NCBI GenBank assembly: GCA_029204225.1 | Contig: CM055112.1 | Coordinates: 41,756,545-41,820,544 of the forward strand | Length of the DNA: 64,000 bases | Source: Diphasiastrum complanatum | Lineage: Eukaryota; Streptophyta; Lycopodiopsida; Lycopodiales; Lycopodiaceae | Direction of reading: 5' to 3' | Shown here: in pieces, positions 23,805 to 36,143 of the stretch | How the letters are laid out: each line of letters starts with the position of its first letter | How positions within the stretch are numbered: position 1 is the first letter of the stretch | The notes under the pieces: generated by a model | The model's input: the letters and a program-made list of their open reading frames with translations, nothing else | Told to the model about the DNA's origin: nothing | The model's database searches: none | Position numbers and translations under genes: made by a program

Positions 23805-24582
23805 TCCTCAACCACCAACTCAGTATTTGAGCCATACCAGTCCAGCCACAAAAAAAGTCATTATGTTAAATCTACTGATATCATAAACTGGAGTCACAGT
23901 CTAGCTACCATTGATTGTGTGAATGCCAATTACTGTGCTCAACATCAGGATAATTGTACCTCTCCACACCCGATTGATCACGACCAATCACCTGATCTGG
24001 ATACACCCATCATCAATATCAATTTTGTTGATATTCTTCCACACCATGATGAGCTACTAAATGTTGCATGGCTACCTACTAGTGAATCAGATGATTTATT
24101 CATTGATGATGAGAACGTCTTACGAATGCAGAATTTCCCAGAAGATATGGACATTTCTGATATTCAGATCCTCAACTATATGGAAGAACTTCCCCTGAAG
24201 ACCTATCCACAACATGCTTCCAAGGTGGAATCAGTTGCCAAGGTTGCAAGTGAAAAACCTGAGACAAAATTCTACCATCCCAAATGCCCACACTATCCAT
24301 GGGATCTCTGCGAGGAGGAGACTATCTTTCAAATTGATGACGAGATCCTCCATGACATACCAATTGTCTCTCCACCACCAAAACCTCAACTACGTGGTCA
24401 TACTATGAAAGAGAAAATGAAAAAACAACTTCAAATTCAACCGCCGAGTGACCTCACAACAATCCAAGAAGTTCCTGAGATTGCCTCTAGCCCTACACCC
24501 ATCCCCGAAAAAGCCCCATCTTGGCAAGATAAAGGTAGGGCCCCCCTCGAATCTCCAGCCCATGATGTTCCTGCATACTTTA
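23805..24582 (+). pseudogene. gypsy B protease-RT linker
   Basis: The frame 23919-24803 begins with an acidic, low-similarity linker with no catalytic motif that I recognise. Near residue 220 it passes into the conserved segment before the RT. A similar linker exists in gypsy D near 58800-59560. Confidence 0.65.
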
Positions 24583-25545
24583 AGGACTATACGATTGAGG
24601 ATGTCACAATCAAATTACGTCAAGCTCAACATGAGCCCACTGGTAATTCACCCTATGAAGGCCCTGCACAAACCATAACCCTTTCCCTGAGTGAGCCAAA
24701 TGAAACCAACAAAGATCTTGTCCACATCGGAGCTCATCTCAATCGCGAACAACGAAGACGGCTTGAAAAGCTCCTACAAAAATATCGACATATCTTTGCT
24801 TAGGCCTATAAAGACATGAAAGGCGTCTCACCCCAAGTAGTTGTGCATTGTATCCCACTTAAACCGGGTGCGAGGCCCACTGTGAGTCGTCCATACAGAT
24901 GCAATCCCATCTATAAGGCCAAGATCAAAGAAGAATTACAACGCCTTTTAGATGCAGGATTTACATATGAAATTGAACACCGTCACTGAACGTGATCATT
25001 TTTCGTTACCTTTCGGAGAATCCATCTTAGAAAATCTAGCAGGCGATGAGGCTTACTCCTTCTTAGATGGCTTTAGCGGATATAATATGATCCAAATCGT
25101 TGAAGAAGATCAAAACAAAACCGCCTTTGCCACAGAATGTGGAACCTTCTCCTGGAAAGTCATGCCTTTTGGGCTCTACAATGCTCCTAGCACCTTCCAA
25201 CGTGTTATGCAAGCGACCTTTTCTCAGCAAATGGGCGATACCTTAGAAGTTTACTTGGACGATTTAGGAGCACATTCCAAAGAAATACGTCATCTGTCTG
25301 TGCTCGAAATTTTTTTTATCCAATGTCAACGCTTCGGTATCTCTCTTAATCTTGAAAAATGCCAGATTGGGGTAACCCATGGTATTGTGTTAGGACGTAT
25401 TATCTCACATTGCCACTGACCCTGAAAAGATCCTTATCAGTCAAAATCTACCGGAACCGCGTACGATACATGAAGTTTACTCCTTCCTTGGCCACGCCAA
25501 CTACGATCGGTGCTTTGTTTTCGATTTCGCTAACAAAGCCCGCTT
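24583..25545 (+). pseudogene. gypsy B reverse transcriptase
   Basis: Ty3 RT. The entry segment FNREQ-like EQRRRLEKLLQKYRHIFA ends in a TAG at 24801-24803 where Trp is expected. After CNPIYKAKIKEEL the WVSPILIVPKKNGK block is deleted (about 27 codons, present in gypsy A at 13020-13100). The palm then shows FLDGFSGYNMIQI, KVMPFGLYNAPSTFQRVM and the catalytic YLDD at 25252-25263. A frameshift follows near 25410. Confidence 0.85.
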
Positions 25546-26040
25546 AATCTACAAAGTAGTTGTAATTCCCAAATGGACGGATGAACAACGCGTCATCTTC
25601 AATCAACTCAAAGAAGCCCTTACCAAAGCACCCATCCTCCGGGCTCCTGATTATTCTAAAGAATTCCATGTGAATACCGATGCATCCAAGTATGCCATTG
25701 GAACAGTGCTCACCCAACTGGGAGAATTCAAAAAAAATTATCCAATTTGTTTTCTTAGTCGACAAGTGATACCTGCTGAAGTCAATTATACCACTACCGA
25801 ACGCGAAGCCTTGGCAATGGTATATGCGGTTCAGAAGTTTTGCCATTATCTTCTAGGAAAAATCTTTGCGTTCTTCACTGATCATCAAGCACTGTTGTAT
25901 CTCATCAACAAAACTTGCACCATAGGTTGTATTACTAGATGGATCCTATTATTGAGAGAATTTGAGATTAGGATTGTGGTTCGTAAGGGAGTTCAGCATT
26001 TTTTAGTAGATCATCTATCCCGAATTCCTAACCTTCCTAC
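25546..26040 (+). pseudogene. gypsy B RNase H
   Basis: Ty3-type RNase H with NTDASKYAIG near 25672, NYTTTEREALAMVYAVQKF, FFTDHQALLYL near 25873 and a VDHLSRI end near 26010. The domain reads in one frame (25670-26479) with no internal stop. Confidence 0.85.
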
Positions 26041-27350
26041 CCCTGATCAAGGCGTCAACGATGATTTACCAGATGCAGTCCTTTTCCAGGTTGACTCTAC
26101 ACCTGTATGGGCTAAGGAAATTACCGAATATTTAACTTCAGGACAGATGGATCCTTCCTTCTCTAAACCCGAACAACGAGTGTTGGTCCTCAAAACTAAA
26201 CCTTATACGTTAATTGCAGGACAACTCTACAAGCAAGGGTTAGATGGAATTATTCGACGATGTCTTACTGAAGGAGAAATCCCCTCTGTAATTTCCCTCA
26301 GTCATGAAGGTATTGGTGCCGGCCATTTCTCTTCTGAAACAACTGCTAAGAAAATCCTCTTGGCCGATTTCTGGTGGCCAACACTCTTCAAGGATACCAC
26401 AATTACAGTAAGGCTTGTGATGTCTGCCAACACACAAAACGCTTTCAAAAAACAGACCACATGTCTTTACACCCTGTAACCACTTATCAAGCTTTCCAGA
26501 AATGGGAAATCGATTATGTCGGACCTATTAGTCCTGCTGCTCGACACACACAATCTCGTTATATCATAGTAGCTATGGACTACTAGACCAAATGGGCTAA
26601 AGCAAGAGCTATTCGCAATGCTCACGCTCGTTCCACCGCCAAATTTCTCTATGAACAAGTTATAGTTAGGTTCAGATGTCCTATAGAGCTTATTAGTGAT
26701 AGGGAAACACATTTTCGTAACTCTATCATAGCAGATCTTCTTTCCAAATTTTTTGTGGTACATCGCAAAAGTTCCCCATACTATCCACGCTGCAATGGAC
26801 AGGCAGAATCCACCAATAAAATTTTATGTGGCATTCTCACCAAAACCGTCGAATCCAGCCGATCTGATTGGGAACTCAAACTCCATGCTGCTCTGTGGGC
26901 TTATCGCACTACCCCGAAGCGAGCTACAAGCTTAACCCCCTTCCAGCTCACATATGGTCAAGAAGCCGTTATGCTTGTGGAATTCCATATTTCCTCCCTT
27001 CGAGTAGCCTACAACCTTGAGCTCGATACTCCTCAAAATCTAGCAAATAGGTTATTCCATCTGGAGCAATTCTGTGAAACATGACGGATCAGCATCCATG
27101 CTCAACAAGTCCACAAACGATGACAAAAAACATGGCATGATCGATCATTGAAACTTAGAGATTTCCAGGTGGGCGATAAGGTCCTGCTATACCAGGCCAA
27201 AGCCTTCAAAGGCAAACTGAAATTTTCAGGCCAAGGACCTTACGCCATAAAAAAGATCTTTGCCTCTAGATATGTTCAACTCCAAACCCTTTAAGGCGAT
27301 GTCCTCGACACTGTGGTCAATGGGAGTCGATTGCGGAACCTTGCTTTCAT
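26041..27350 (+). pseudogene. gypsy B integrase
   Basis: The N-terminal zinc region HEGIGAGHF...CDVCQH is split by a frameshift near 26400. The core shows Asp in WEIDYVGP near 26505 and Asp in LISDRETHF near 26690. After a short degraded stretch, Glu lies in CNGQAES near 26800. The C-terminal segment has LWAYRTTPKRATSLTPF and ends near DTVVNG at about 27325. Stops occur at 26584-26586 and 27082-27084. Confidence 0.85.
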
Positions 27351-28343
27351 CTTGATATGTATTAGTTGCTTTTTCTCTACTGTTTATTTTTTTCTTCTCT
27401 CTTTTTATTATTTGTATGCCATTTTGACAACATTTTTTGCTGTGATTTGTTGTTCCACCCATCAAGATACTATCTGATCAGGTATACCAACAGTCTTCTC
27501 TGAGAAAACCACAAAAGTCATTAGTTTCAGACAAAATATTTTCACATCATCTCAGATAGAATTCGCCTGACCTCTTTCTTACAGAGAACGATTCATTTTT
27601 GGCCTCCGCGAATTCTGTCTCAGAAGCAAAATGTCAAAAAATCAAAAAAATGGAGTTTTCTTCATTAGATATCCATGTTCAGAATTCGCCGACAATTCGC
27701 AGGAGCTCAAATTGATCCTCACAATTTCTCTATTCCCTCCGCGAATTCTGATCAGATACATTTTTGCACTATCAGACATTTTCTCTCTTTTGGCAAACAC
27801 AAATCACTTACAGACATTCGTGGGCAAATTACGCGAAAACCTGTACAATCCCCGGGAATGGGCTTATATAGGGGAGAAAAATTGGCACGTGTGAATACCA
27901 GCGACACGTGGCCCAGTCAGTAGCTGACATGTGGAACCACATGTCTATATACACACATGTGAAACTACACATCTGGATCAACACATGTGGGATCCCACGT
28001 GGGGACACATGGTCGAATGGATCAGTGACATGTGTTCTTGCACATATAGGCTCGCATGTGTGGTCACGTGGCCCAATCAATACCTGACGTGTGGGACCTA
28101 CACCTCTGTATCCGCACGTGTGAAACTTGCATGTGTGATGCCTCAAAATTTGCGATCATCATTACCAAATCGTGGACACTGAGGACGATTTCTAGGTGAA
28201 GTTGTGAATTCCTGCCCAAAAAAGTCTATATATAGGTCTCCACCCTCTCTCCATGAGTTTATTCTAGATTGGTGCTCTCGAGTTCATGCCAAATTTTTTC
28301 AAAATTTTCAAAATTCTCAGAGCAATCTAAAATCACTACTGCC
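27351..28343 (+). other. gypsy B spacer between pol and third ORF
   Basis: Non-coding. The first part repeats the GAATTC-core motif: AGAATTCGC at 27558 and 27681, TCCGCGAATTCT at 27605 and 27738. The second part (27880-28140) is a dense cluster of CACGTG and CACATGTG palindromes. It could hold an internal promoter for the third ORF, which lies immediately downstream, but I cannot show this. Confidence 0.6.
27880..28140 (+). repeat. cluster of CACGTG/CACATGTG palindromes
   Basis: In about 260 bp there are roughly a dozen ACGTG or ACATGTG words, spaced about 15-30 bp. Examples are CACGTGTGAA near 27885, ACACGTGG near 27904, CACATGTGAAA near 27955, CACGTGGGG near 27997 and CACGTGTGAA near 28116. 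CACGTG is the plant G-box core bound by bZIP and bHLH factors. Confidence 0.65.
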
Positions 28344-30809
28344 ATGGCTTCCCATGATTCCTCACTGAGCTTGCATTGCCGTAAACCCCCTCATCCTTAT
28401 TCAGGGGATATAATCATGATCTCTCTTAAGAATTACACCAAGCAGCTCACACTGGCCAAGGATATCCTCACCAATCTTGGCTTTGATCTAACACTTTTCC
28501 AGGACCAACAGAACGAGAGCCTCATCTGAGCAGCCTACTTGACCTATTCGGATGAGTTCCAAACTTTTCGGCTTACAACCAAGATTGGCAGTTATTCTAT
28601 TATCAACGTCTCTCCGAGGGATCTTCAGAGTGTCAGCTTTCCTAATCTCGGAGAGACAGTCCATGGCAAGGGCACCAGCTATGATGCCAAGTACTTCACC
28701 AAGTTTCTGACAGACGACGACAAAACCATTGCCCAAACCAACGATGGGATCGTTATCCGACTCATCACGGATCCCCATCCACGGGCCGCCTCAGAGATCA
28801 TCGTCACCATGGCTGCAGTACATACCACCAAGATGGATCGCATCCCACCAAGTGATCTCTTCTCTCTAGCCCTCCCCATGGACGACCCCACTCAAAATTA
28901 TAAGTGGGCTGAGAAGGTAGCGGAAAAGCTATGCGGAGCCCTGAAAGTCTGCAAATCAACTACCAAATGTGGGTATCTCCTCCACATGTTGGTCACCAAG
29001 CAATTGGGGTCTAAGGTAGCTGCTGCCATCAAGGAGCTGGATGCTATTTATCCAAGCACAAAAAAGTGAGCCACCCCCCAACCGATAGTAGAACCAGTCT
29101 CACCAGCCCCACCTACTAAGAACCAGAAAGAGAAGATAGTCAGCACCGAAGCATATGTCCCACATGACATTCTATCCAGCGACATCGGGGTAGAATATGC
29201 TGAATCCAGAGGGAGCCTTAAACCATCTCAGGTCCCAAAGGAGGTCCTAGAGCAGCAGGCAGCCTTACTTCACCAGGCCCAACAACGCCGACAAGCAGTA
29301 GCAGCAGTAGCAAGCAGCTCCAAAACGGCAAGCACTTCTGGCTCTGATCCTATGGGCGTGATTCTGTCCACACAAGCAATCTCCTCTCCATCACTTGCTC
29401 TCACAATCCCACCACCACTTCCACCATTTACCGTCACCTCCACACCCTAACTAACTCTCAACATGGGCTTCCCTTCCACACTTCGACAAAAGCCCTCGAC
29501 TATACAAATCTCCACCCTACTTGACTCCACAGTCAATGTAGATGATTTTGCCTTACAATTACTAACTGCACTCCCATCAACCACTGTGACCACTAACCCA
29601 ATCCCACAATCTCTGCCACGTAGTCTCTCCCCACCCCTTAATCCACAATCACCCCTCCCTGACTTTCCTACACCTCCGTCTAGCCCTGCTCTTGATTTTC
29701 TACCATTTAACCCCATGCCGTATCCTAACTACACACGCAACCTCCCTGACATTGGTCCTTGGGAGCAGCTACCCCTTACAGCCCAAAAAGCGGTATGGTT
29801 GGTGAATGAGCTCCAATACAATATCTTCGGCACCCTAGGGGGACAACACACTATGCGACAATTCGACGATGGTGCTATGGCGGGCCTTCAGAAAGAAAAA
29901 ACAAGGCTAGAGGAGGAAACCAAACAATAGCAGCTGCAGATCCAGAACCTCACAAATTACAATCAACAACAGCAGCAGATGCTAATCCATCTCCAGAACC
30001 AGCTCCAACTGAAGGTATCCAACGTGCAGCAAACCATCGATACCCTCAAAGCCGAGAAGGATGAGGCTGTAGCATATTCACAAGCAGCACGTTCCACTAT
30101 GAAGGAACAATTAGAAGTGGTGGACTTCAACGACTTCACACCACCAGCTATCCCTGAGAGAACTGCCGTTCGAGTGGTGGCCTATCAAACGCTGGCCCAA
30201 AAGTTGAAAGCCACGACAGAGCAACACGCAAAATTACAACAATCATACATTCCTTACGTCGAGGCCGTAAACCAGCACATAGCCACTCTGGAAGAACGCT
30301 TAAAGGCTGCTTTCCCGTCGACACCGTTGGTTCATGCAGAGCACGCCCAGTTTCATGATTTGGGACACCACTTTGATGGACCCAATGGTGGAGATGGCGC
30401 AGGATTTCAACAGCCTCCTCCTGCAACTCAAGGCTCCGCATTTCAAAGCCAACCCCTGGGGCAAGAAGCTCAAACACCAACCAATCCATCGAGCTCTGGG
30501 GGTACCAGCTCCCAACATTTTCTTTTCCCTTCCATCGTGTCTAACCCCCTCGACACCACTAACCCCACCTTCATTCCACGACACTTTTCCCCTGAATCAC
30601 AACGAATTGCAGAAGCTAACCCCTCACCTCCTCTATCTCCTGATCCCGATCCACAAACCAAACACGAGATTGCCTCTGAAGCCCCTACCATCCGGCACAG
30701 AATCACGCCCACAGAACCAAGCAAGGAGCTGCGCATCTCTCAGGAGTTTGCAAAGAAGTACCTAACAACAAAAGAGCGAGGTGACTACATACTGCCTCAA
30801 GATTCATAG
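28344..30809 (+). pseudogene. gypsy B third ORF (downstream of pol), unknown protein
   Basis: The ATG at 28344 opens one continuous frame of 822 codons to a TAG at 30807-30809. Four internal stops break it: TGA 28527, TGA 29067, TAA 29448 and TAG 29928. At three of these the gypsy A copy has a sense codon; the TGA at 29067 is shared by both copies. Residues 1-240 look globular. About 240-500 is Ser/Thr/Pro-rich. About 505-600 is a Gln-rich coiled coil with an LQKEKTRLEEE start, and a second coiled coil lies near 620-660. The end is Pro-rich. No signal peptide, membrane helix or known catalytic motif is visible. Extra ORFs in this position are known in the Tat and Athila lineages of Ty3 elements. 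Membership there, or similarity to plant transposon-associated domains such as PF20167, is untested. Confidence 0.75.
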
Positions 30810-33800
30810 TGCTTGGAGATGGATCTAGACATCAAGTGAGCAGTATTGGTTCATTGTGGCTCAACACCAATGGCAGAGACAGACGACTCGAAGACATTCT
30901 GTTCGTGCCTACTCTACAATAAGACTTGCTTTCTGTAGCAAGAATAGCAGATGCAGGGATGCGTATGACATTTTTTGATGAAGCATGCAACGTGATTGAC
31001 GCCAGTACTAGTACATTGATCGCTCAAGGTAGAAGGAAAGGAAACCTATATCATCTGAAGGTACGCCTACCTGTAGATTAGGTGCATCAGATTCATGATG
31101 ACTCGCCAGACATTCTGTGGCACAGAAGACTCCGCCACATAAACTCAATGGCACTTTACCAAGCAAGCCATCATGGAGCGATAACAGGGGTCAGCATCTC
31201 AAATGCAACCAGTTCGACCACTTGTGATGCATGTTTGAAGGGCAAGATGTCATGCACTCCATTCATCAAAGACTCATACAGAACGACTAAGATTCTAGAG
31301 TTAGTGTATTCTGACATTTGGACCATTCAATGTGATCTCAGTAGGAGGTCCAAAGTATTATATAACCTTCACTGATGACTATAGTAAATTTGCCAGAGTG
31401 TATTTTATTCAGAATAAATTTGAAGCACTTGATAAATTCACTAAATATGTGAATTGGGCTGAAAGATGTACAGGTAGCAAAGTGATGCAGATAAGGACAG
31501 ATTGAGGTGTCAAATACATCTCGAATCACTTCACTGACTTCTACAATGATCGTGGTATCATTCACAGAAGGACTGTAGCCTACATGCCATAGCACAATGG
31601 TGTTGCTGAATGAAAGAACAGAACCCTGATGAAAGCAGCCAAATGCATGATGGCCTACTCAAAAGCTCCAAGGGTACTGTGGGCTGAAGCAGTAGCTACA
31701 GCCGCATACATCTAGAATAGAACAGGTAAGTCTGGTGTCTCTCACACGACACCACACAAGCTATGGTGGGATAGAAAGCCCAATCTGTCTCACGTCAAAA
31801 TCTTTGGCTGTGCAGCTTATGCACATATTCCTAATAAGCTTCAAAAGAAGCTTGATGAGAAAGCCGAGCAGGGATTTTTGGTAGGTTATGACAACAACTC
31901 GTCATACTATAGAGTCTACATGCCAGACACGAACGCTGTGAAAATAGTGAGAGATGTCAGATTTGATGAGAGTAGGACAATGGTCAATGACGATCTTGTC
32001 AACTATGAAGTTTTGGAGACACAGTACTATGACCTATTGCAAGTGACAAAGGGAGCAGAGGACGAACACAAAAACAAAGATTTTCAAGTCCTTTCCCATT
32101 CGAGTGATGAATCTGAAGAAGAAAGATTCGAGAGGCAGCCTGCTACTACAATTCCTGTAAACCAAGATGGTTCCGGACCTAGTAGAGCAGACAAAGAAAA
32201 AGGCATTGTTGTCCCAGGAGGATCTCCTAGAAGGTCGACAAGACCACGAAGAGCACCAGCAAGATATACGCCAGGTAGTTCAGCTTCCACATTAGAAGAG
32301 TTATGTGGATTCAGTGGCGAACCACAAACTTTTAAGGAAGCGATTGAATGTCCTAAGAAAGACAGATCGATCCAAGCCATGAACAAAGAGATGGAGTCCA
32401 TGAGGAAGAACCAGGTATGGACGTTGCAGCCATCACCACATAAGCGCAAGACTGTCAAATACAAATGGGTTTTCAAGCTCAAATACGGACCAGATGGGAA
32501 TGTGACGAAATACAAGACAAGATTGGTAGCAAAGGGATTCTCTCAGAGATATGGTTTTGACTACTCTGAAACCTTTTCTCCTATCGTCAAACATTCGTAC
32601 CTACGATTGTTATTTGCATATGCAGTAGCTTATGACCTCAGGATCTACATTGTGGATGGCCTTCTTGCATGGAGAGCTAGACGAAGAGGTCTATATGGAT
32701 CAACCCCCAGGATATGTCTCGAATTCACTTCTTGACTATGCATGAAGAATGCATAGAAGCATCTACAGTTTGAAACAATGAACCCAACAATGGTACAAGA
32801 AGAAAGATCAAGCCCTGAAATCATTAGGATTCATGCCTCTATTGGCTGATTCCAATGTATATGTCAGAGTTACTGATGGGCAGATCATCATTGTGGCTGT
32901 GTACGTGGATGACACTCTGATACTTTGCAGGAGTAGCTGATTGCTGAAGTGAAGACAAACATCTTGAAACATTTCGAGATCGTGGATTTGGGTGAAGCCA
33001 GGTGTTACCTAGGCTTGAAAATTGAAAGAGACTATGAGGGAGGTGAACTATACCTTCACTAGTCTAGATACACCCAGAAGATCCTAGAGGACTTTGGGAT
33101 GCTGAACTGCAAAGGAACGAATACTCCAATGCTCGCAAGGATAGTGCCGACAAGCGATGACTGTCCAAAGACTGAGGAAGAGAGAGAACAGATGCAGCTC
33201 ACACCTTACAAGAAGCTGATAGGATCACTGATGTACCTTGCTGACAACACACGTCCTGAAATTGCTTATGCAGTATTCAGGATGAGCCAGTTCTACACGA
33301 ATCCAGGCTCAACACATTGAAAGATTGCAAAACATATTTTGCAATATCTTCAATTAGCAAGGGATTATGGCCTGTGTTATTGTCGTGATGCAGGTTTCAG
33401 GATGCTTTCCTACAATGATGCTAGTTGGGCATCTCTCAAGGACGACTATAAAAGCATCTCAGGAGGATGCACCATCGCATCAGGAGTAGCAGTTCTCTGG
33501 GTCAGCAAGAAGCAGAGCGTTGTAGCCCAGTCATCCTGCGAAGCAGAGTATGTTGCAGCAGCAAAGATGGCCAACGAGATAATCTAGCTAAGGCAATTCT
33601 TGGACGAATTGGGCGAAACAAGAAATGAGCCTATGGTTTTGCAGATGGATAACACCTTTGCAATACATCTGAGGAAAGATCTTGTGTTCCACTAGAGAAC
33701 AAACCACATTGTGATCACTTGGTCAGGGATCTAATTGAAAAGAAGATGCTGCAGACCACCTTCATCAGAACGAAAGACATGGTTGCTGACATCTTCACCA

Positions 33801-33890
33801 AAGCCCTAGACAAAGGACTTTTTGAGAGACAGAGGAGCAATCTTGTGATCGTAAAGCTATCATGCTTTGAGAGGGAGCTGAAGAAATAAA
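30800..33890 (+). pseudogene. copia 3 pol, 5' truncated
   Basis: The element starts abruptly in the protease near VLGDGSRHQ, joined to the end of the gypsy B third ORF. It continues with the pre-integrase region (LWHRRLRHINS and CDACLKGK, 31120-31250) and integrase remains with the first Asp in VYSDIW near 31305. RT begins near 32380 ([21 protein letters not shown]), with VYVDDTLIL near 32900. RNase H has YNDASWAS near 33412 and QSSCEAEYVAA near 33530. Many stops are present, several replacing expected Gln, Arg or Trp. The tail near 33850 ends with ELKK and a TAA. It belongs to a different copia family from copia 1 and 2. Confidence 0.85.
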
Positions 33891-35159
33891 ACATTTCTAT
33901 TTACAAAGCTTTGCTAGCTTTCAGCCCTCTACTTGACAAAAGTGTTCACAAACACGAAAGTCAAAAGACACGATGCAAGAAAGTTATACGAACACCTGAC
34001 GGGAACACACGAACACAAAAGATTCGCAAACAAGAATATTTTGCGGTCGAACACGAGAAAGTCAGACGAAGGAAATGAAACCAACGACGCGACACAGAAA
34101 ACATCGCGAAACCTTTACTGCCCTCATGCTCCAAAGAGCACTAGTAAGATCATACAAGTACCCAAAAGTACAGATGTTTGATCTGATGGCATGGCATCAG
34201 CAGATACACTCTAGGTCGTGGCCAATCTACCATTCTTGTAATTTTCTGATTAGTTGTAGACGCTTAATCACTCTAATCTTAAAGTTACATAGAGCGATTA
34301 TATACTTACTGGATGATACTTGACATATACAGAACATACATAGAGATGTATGAAGTAGTCTGATGCTAGTAAGCAATCAAGACGATATACAGGCAAAAGG
34401 TCCGCCTGCGTGCGAGACAAGTTCTGTGAGCAGGATCCATAGTGATCCGCGAGTCCGCTTGTAAGCGAGACATCCACTCGCGAGAGAACTGTATTTATCT
34501 CATGCCAACGCACTGTGTGGATCTGCATGCAGTGCTTGAAGAATCAAAGAAAAATCAATAGATGATCTTGTATCCATTGTGCGCATGTCAATTTATGATG
34601 TATGCTCTTGAATGTGAATGTGTTTGTTTTTATTCGTGTGGCTGATTTTCCCATTCATTTCAATTCCGCACATTGGTTGAATTTGTTGAATGCTGCATTA
34701 ATTCATAAACGTAGGTCAATAGTGCCTGACTACATTCTGGAGGACTGTAGGAGCGATTCAGCTGGCAATGTCCAGCGATCACATCTGAACTCCATCTGAA
34801 TCGCATTGAATCATGGTTGCTTTGCTTTCGCGACTGTTTCGCAACCGCGAATTCTCATCAGATATTATTATATATGATAAAAAAGAAATAGATGTCCTTT
34901 TCTATATAGAGGAAGGCAATATTATAGCAGAGAGGCATAGAAGTCCTTTGCAAAACAGAGGAAGGCGAGGTTATAGAAGAGGGAACTGTTCCCTCATCAA
35001 TTCTTAATACTAATACTGAAAATATAAAAAAATTTACTGAATAGAGATCCATTTGTAAATAGAGATACATCAAAAAAAAAAAAGATATAATCATTTTACA
35101 TGTAAGCAACCTGTTTATGGGGTTTTTATTGATATCAATATAGATTCTTACAATCAAGT
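33891..35159. other. copia 3 3' flank, possible LTR, and unassigned sequence
   Basis: The stretch 33891-34630 follows copia 3 and is less AT-rich around 34390-34500, with a TATTTAT box near 34493. It may contain the 3' LTR, but I could not place its ends because the 5' LTR is missing. From 34630 to 35159 I see no recognisable gene. One GCGAATTCT motif like those of the gypsy leaders occurs near 34846. Confidence 0.35.
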
Positions 35160-36143
35160 TGTGTCCATAGTGTAATATTGGAATGCAATTTTTTATATTG
35201 ATAAAAAGACATGATGATTGGCATGTATTTGCTGATAGTGAATCTCAGTGTTCTTTCATAAGTTGGATTGTTTCGCCAATATCTTTCCTGCATAAAACTA
35301 ATAGAAAGTGAGTTACAATTAGTACAAAGATTGTATTAGAAAGTTTTGATTGAAACTATTCATGAAGAATCGAGTGTTTACAGTTACTTACGAGTTTACC
35401 ATTGAAAATGAATCTGAAGTCTGAAAGTACATCATCTTGTAGGAGCAATAGTTCCCGCCTGATGTAATTTAGACTCCAATCTTCTTCCACCTCAATACAT
35501 GTGAAAATGGCATCATTGTATATAATTTCAATATTTTTTTGTTATGAATGTCCACTGGCTTCCCAGTCTTGATCGAGTGGCACCCATTTACCGTTATTTT
35601 TTTTTCATCTTTGATAATGGAAGCATAAGCTCAACATTTGTTTTTCAATTTGATAATGGAAGCACATGGAAGACATTTTAATTCTGCATTTTATTTATCC
35701 ATCTGATCTTTTGTCCCAGCCTTCATCCATAAGTTCAGATAATAAACTATCTGATAGATTTTTGCATACAAACATCGTTGGAGTTTTGTGTACATTGACA
35801 CTTGAAAAGAAATCCACAAATATATTCAAGGAAATAAACCAACTAAATCTGACTATTTTTGATCCCGTGCTTATCTTTAATATATTTTTACATCATTATA
35901 TATCTTGCAACGAAACAATTCTGAAACTACAACATCTGGTGCAATCCATTCATTACTTTCAAAACTAGGTAATGGAATTGGGACTATTTGTCCAAAATCT
36001 CCTTTTGTATCAGGAATGTACATTGATTCATTAAAAAAGATCCCACTATCAGCTAGATCTTTTGCAGTTCTACCTCGATATTGCAACTTTCCAATATCAG
36101 TGTGAATAACATCTAACACATCTACTAGAGAATGTTTGATCAC
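35160..36143 (-). pseudogene. fragment of an unrecognised spliced gene
   Basis: On the minus strand from 36143 an open frame of 88 codons (GKLQYRGRTAKDLADSG and YIPDTKGDFGQIVP patterns) runs to 35877. A further coding-like stretch continues to about 35690 after a frame change, and another covers about 35545-35400 (DWSLNYIRRELLLLQDD). The latter ends at a GTAAGT donor near 35393. A pyrimidine-rich stretch with a CAG acceptor follows near 35295, and a short open stretch comes after it. The amino-acid composition and intron-like signals suggest a host gene piece rather than a retroelement. I do not recognise the family. Its upstream side is cut by the copia LTR at 36132. Confidence 0.45.

Noticed and set aside
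27829-28146. Minus-strand ORF and the plus-strand ORF 27931-28182 over the palindrome cluster.
   Set aside because: Composition simply follows the repeated ACATGTG words; overlapping ORFs on both strands indicate low-complexity DNA, not a gene.
28344-30809. Third ORF as an envelope gene of an infectious retrovirus-like element.
   Set aside because: No signal peptide, hydrophobic fusion segment or membrane anchor can be seen; position alone is not enough.
34813-35007. ORF with a basic Arg/Gly-rich end.
   Set aside because: No start context, no homology recognised, and no continuation in either direction.
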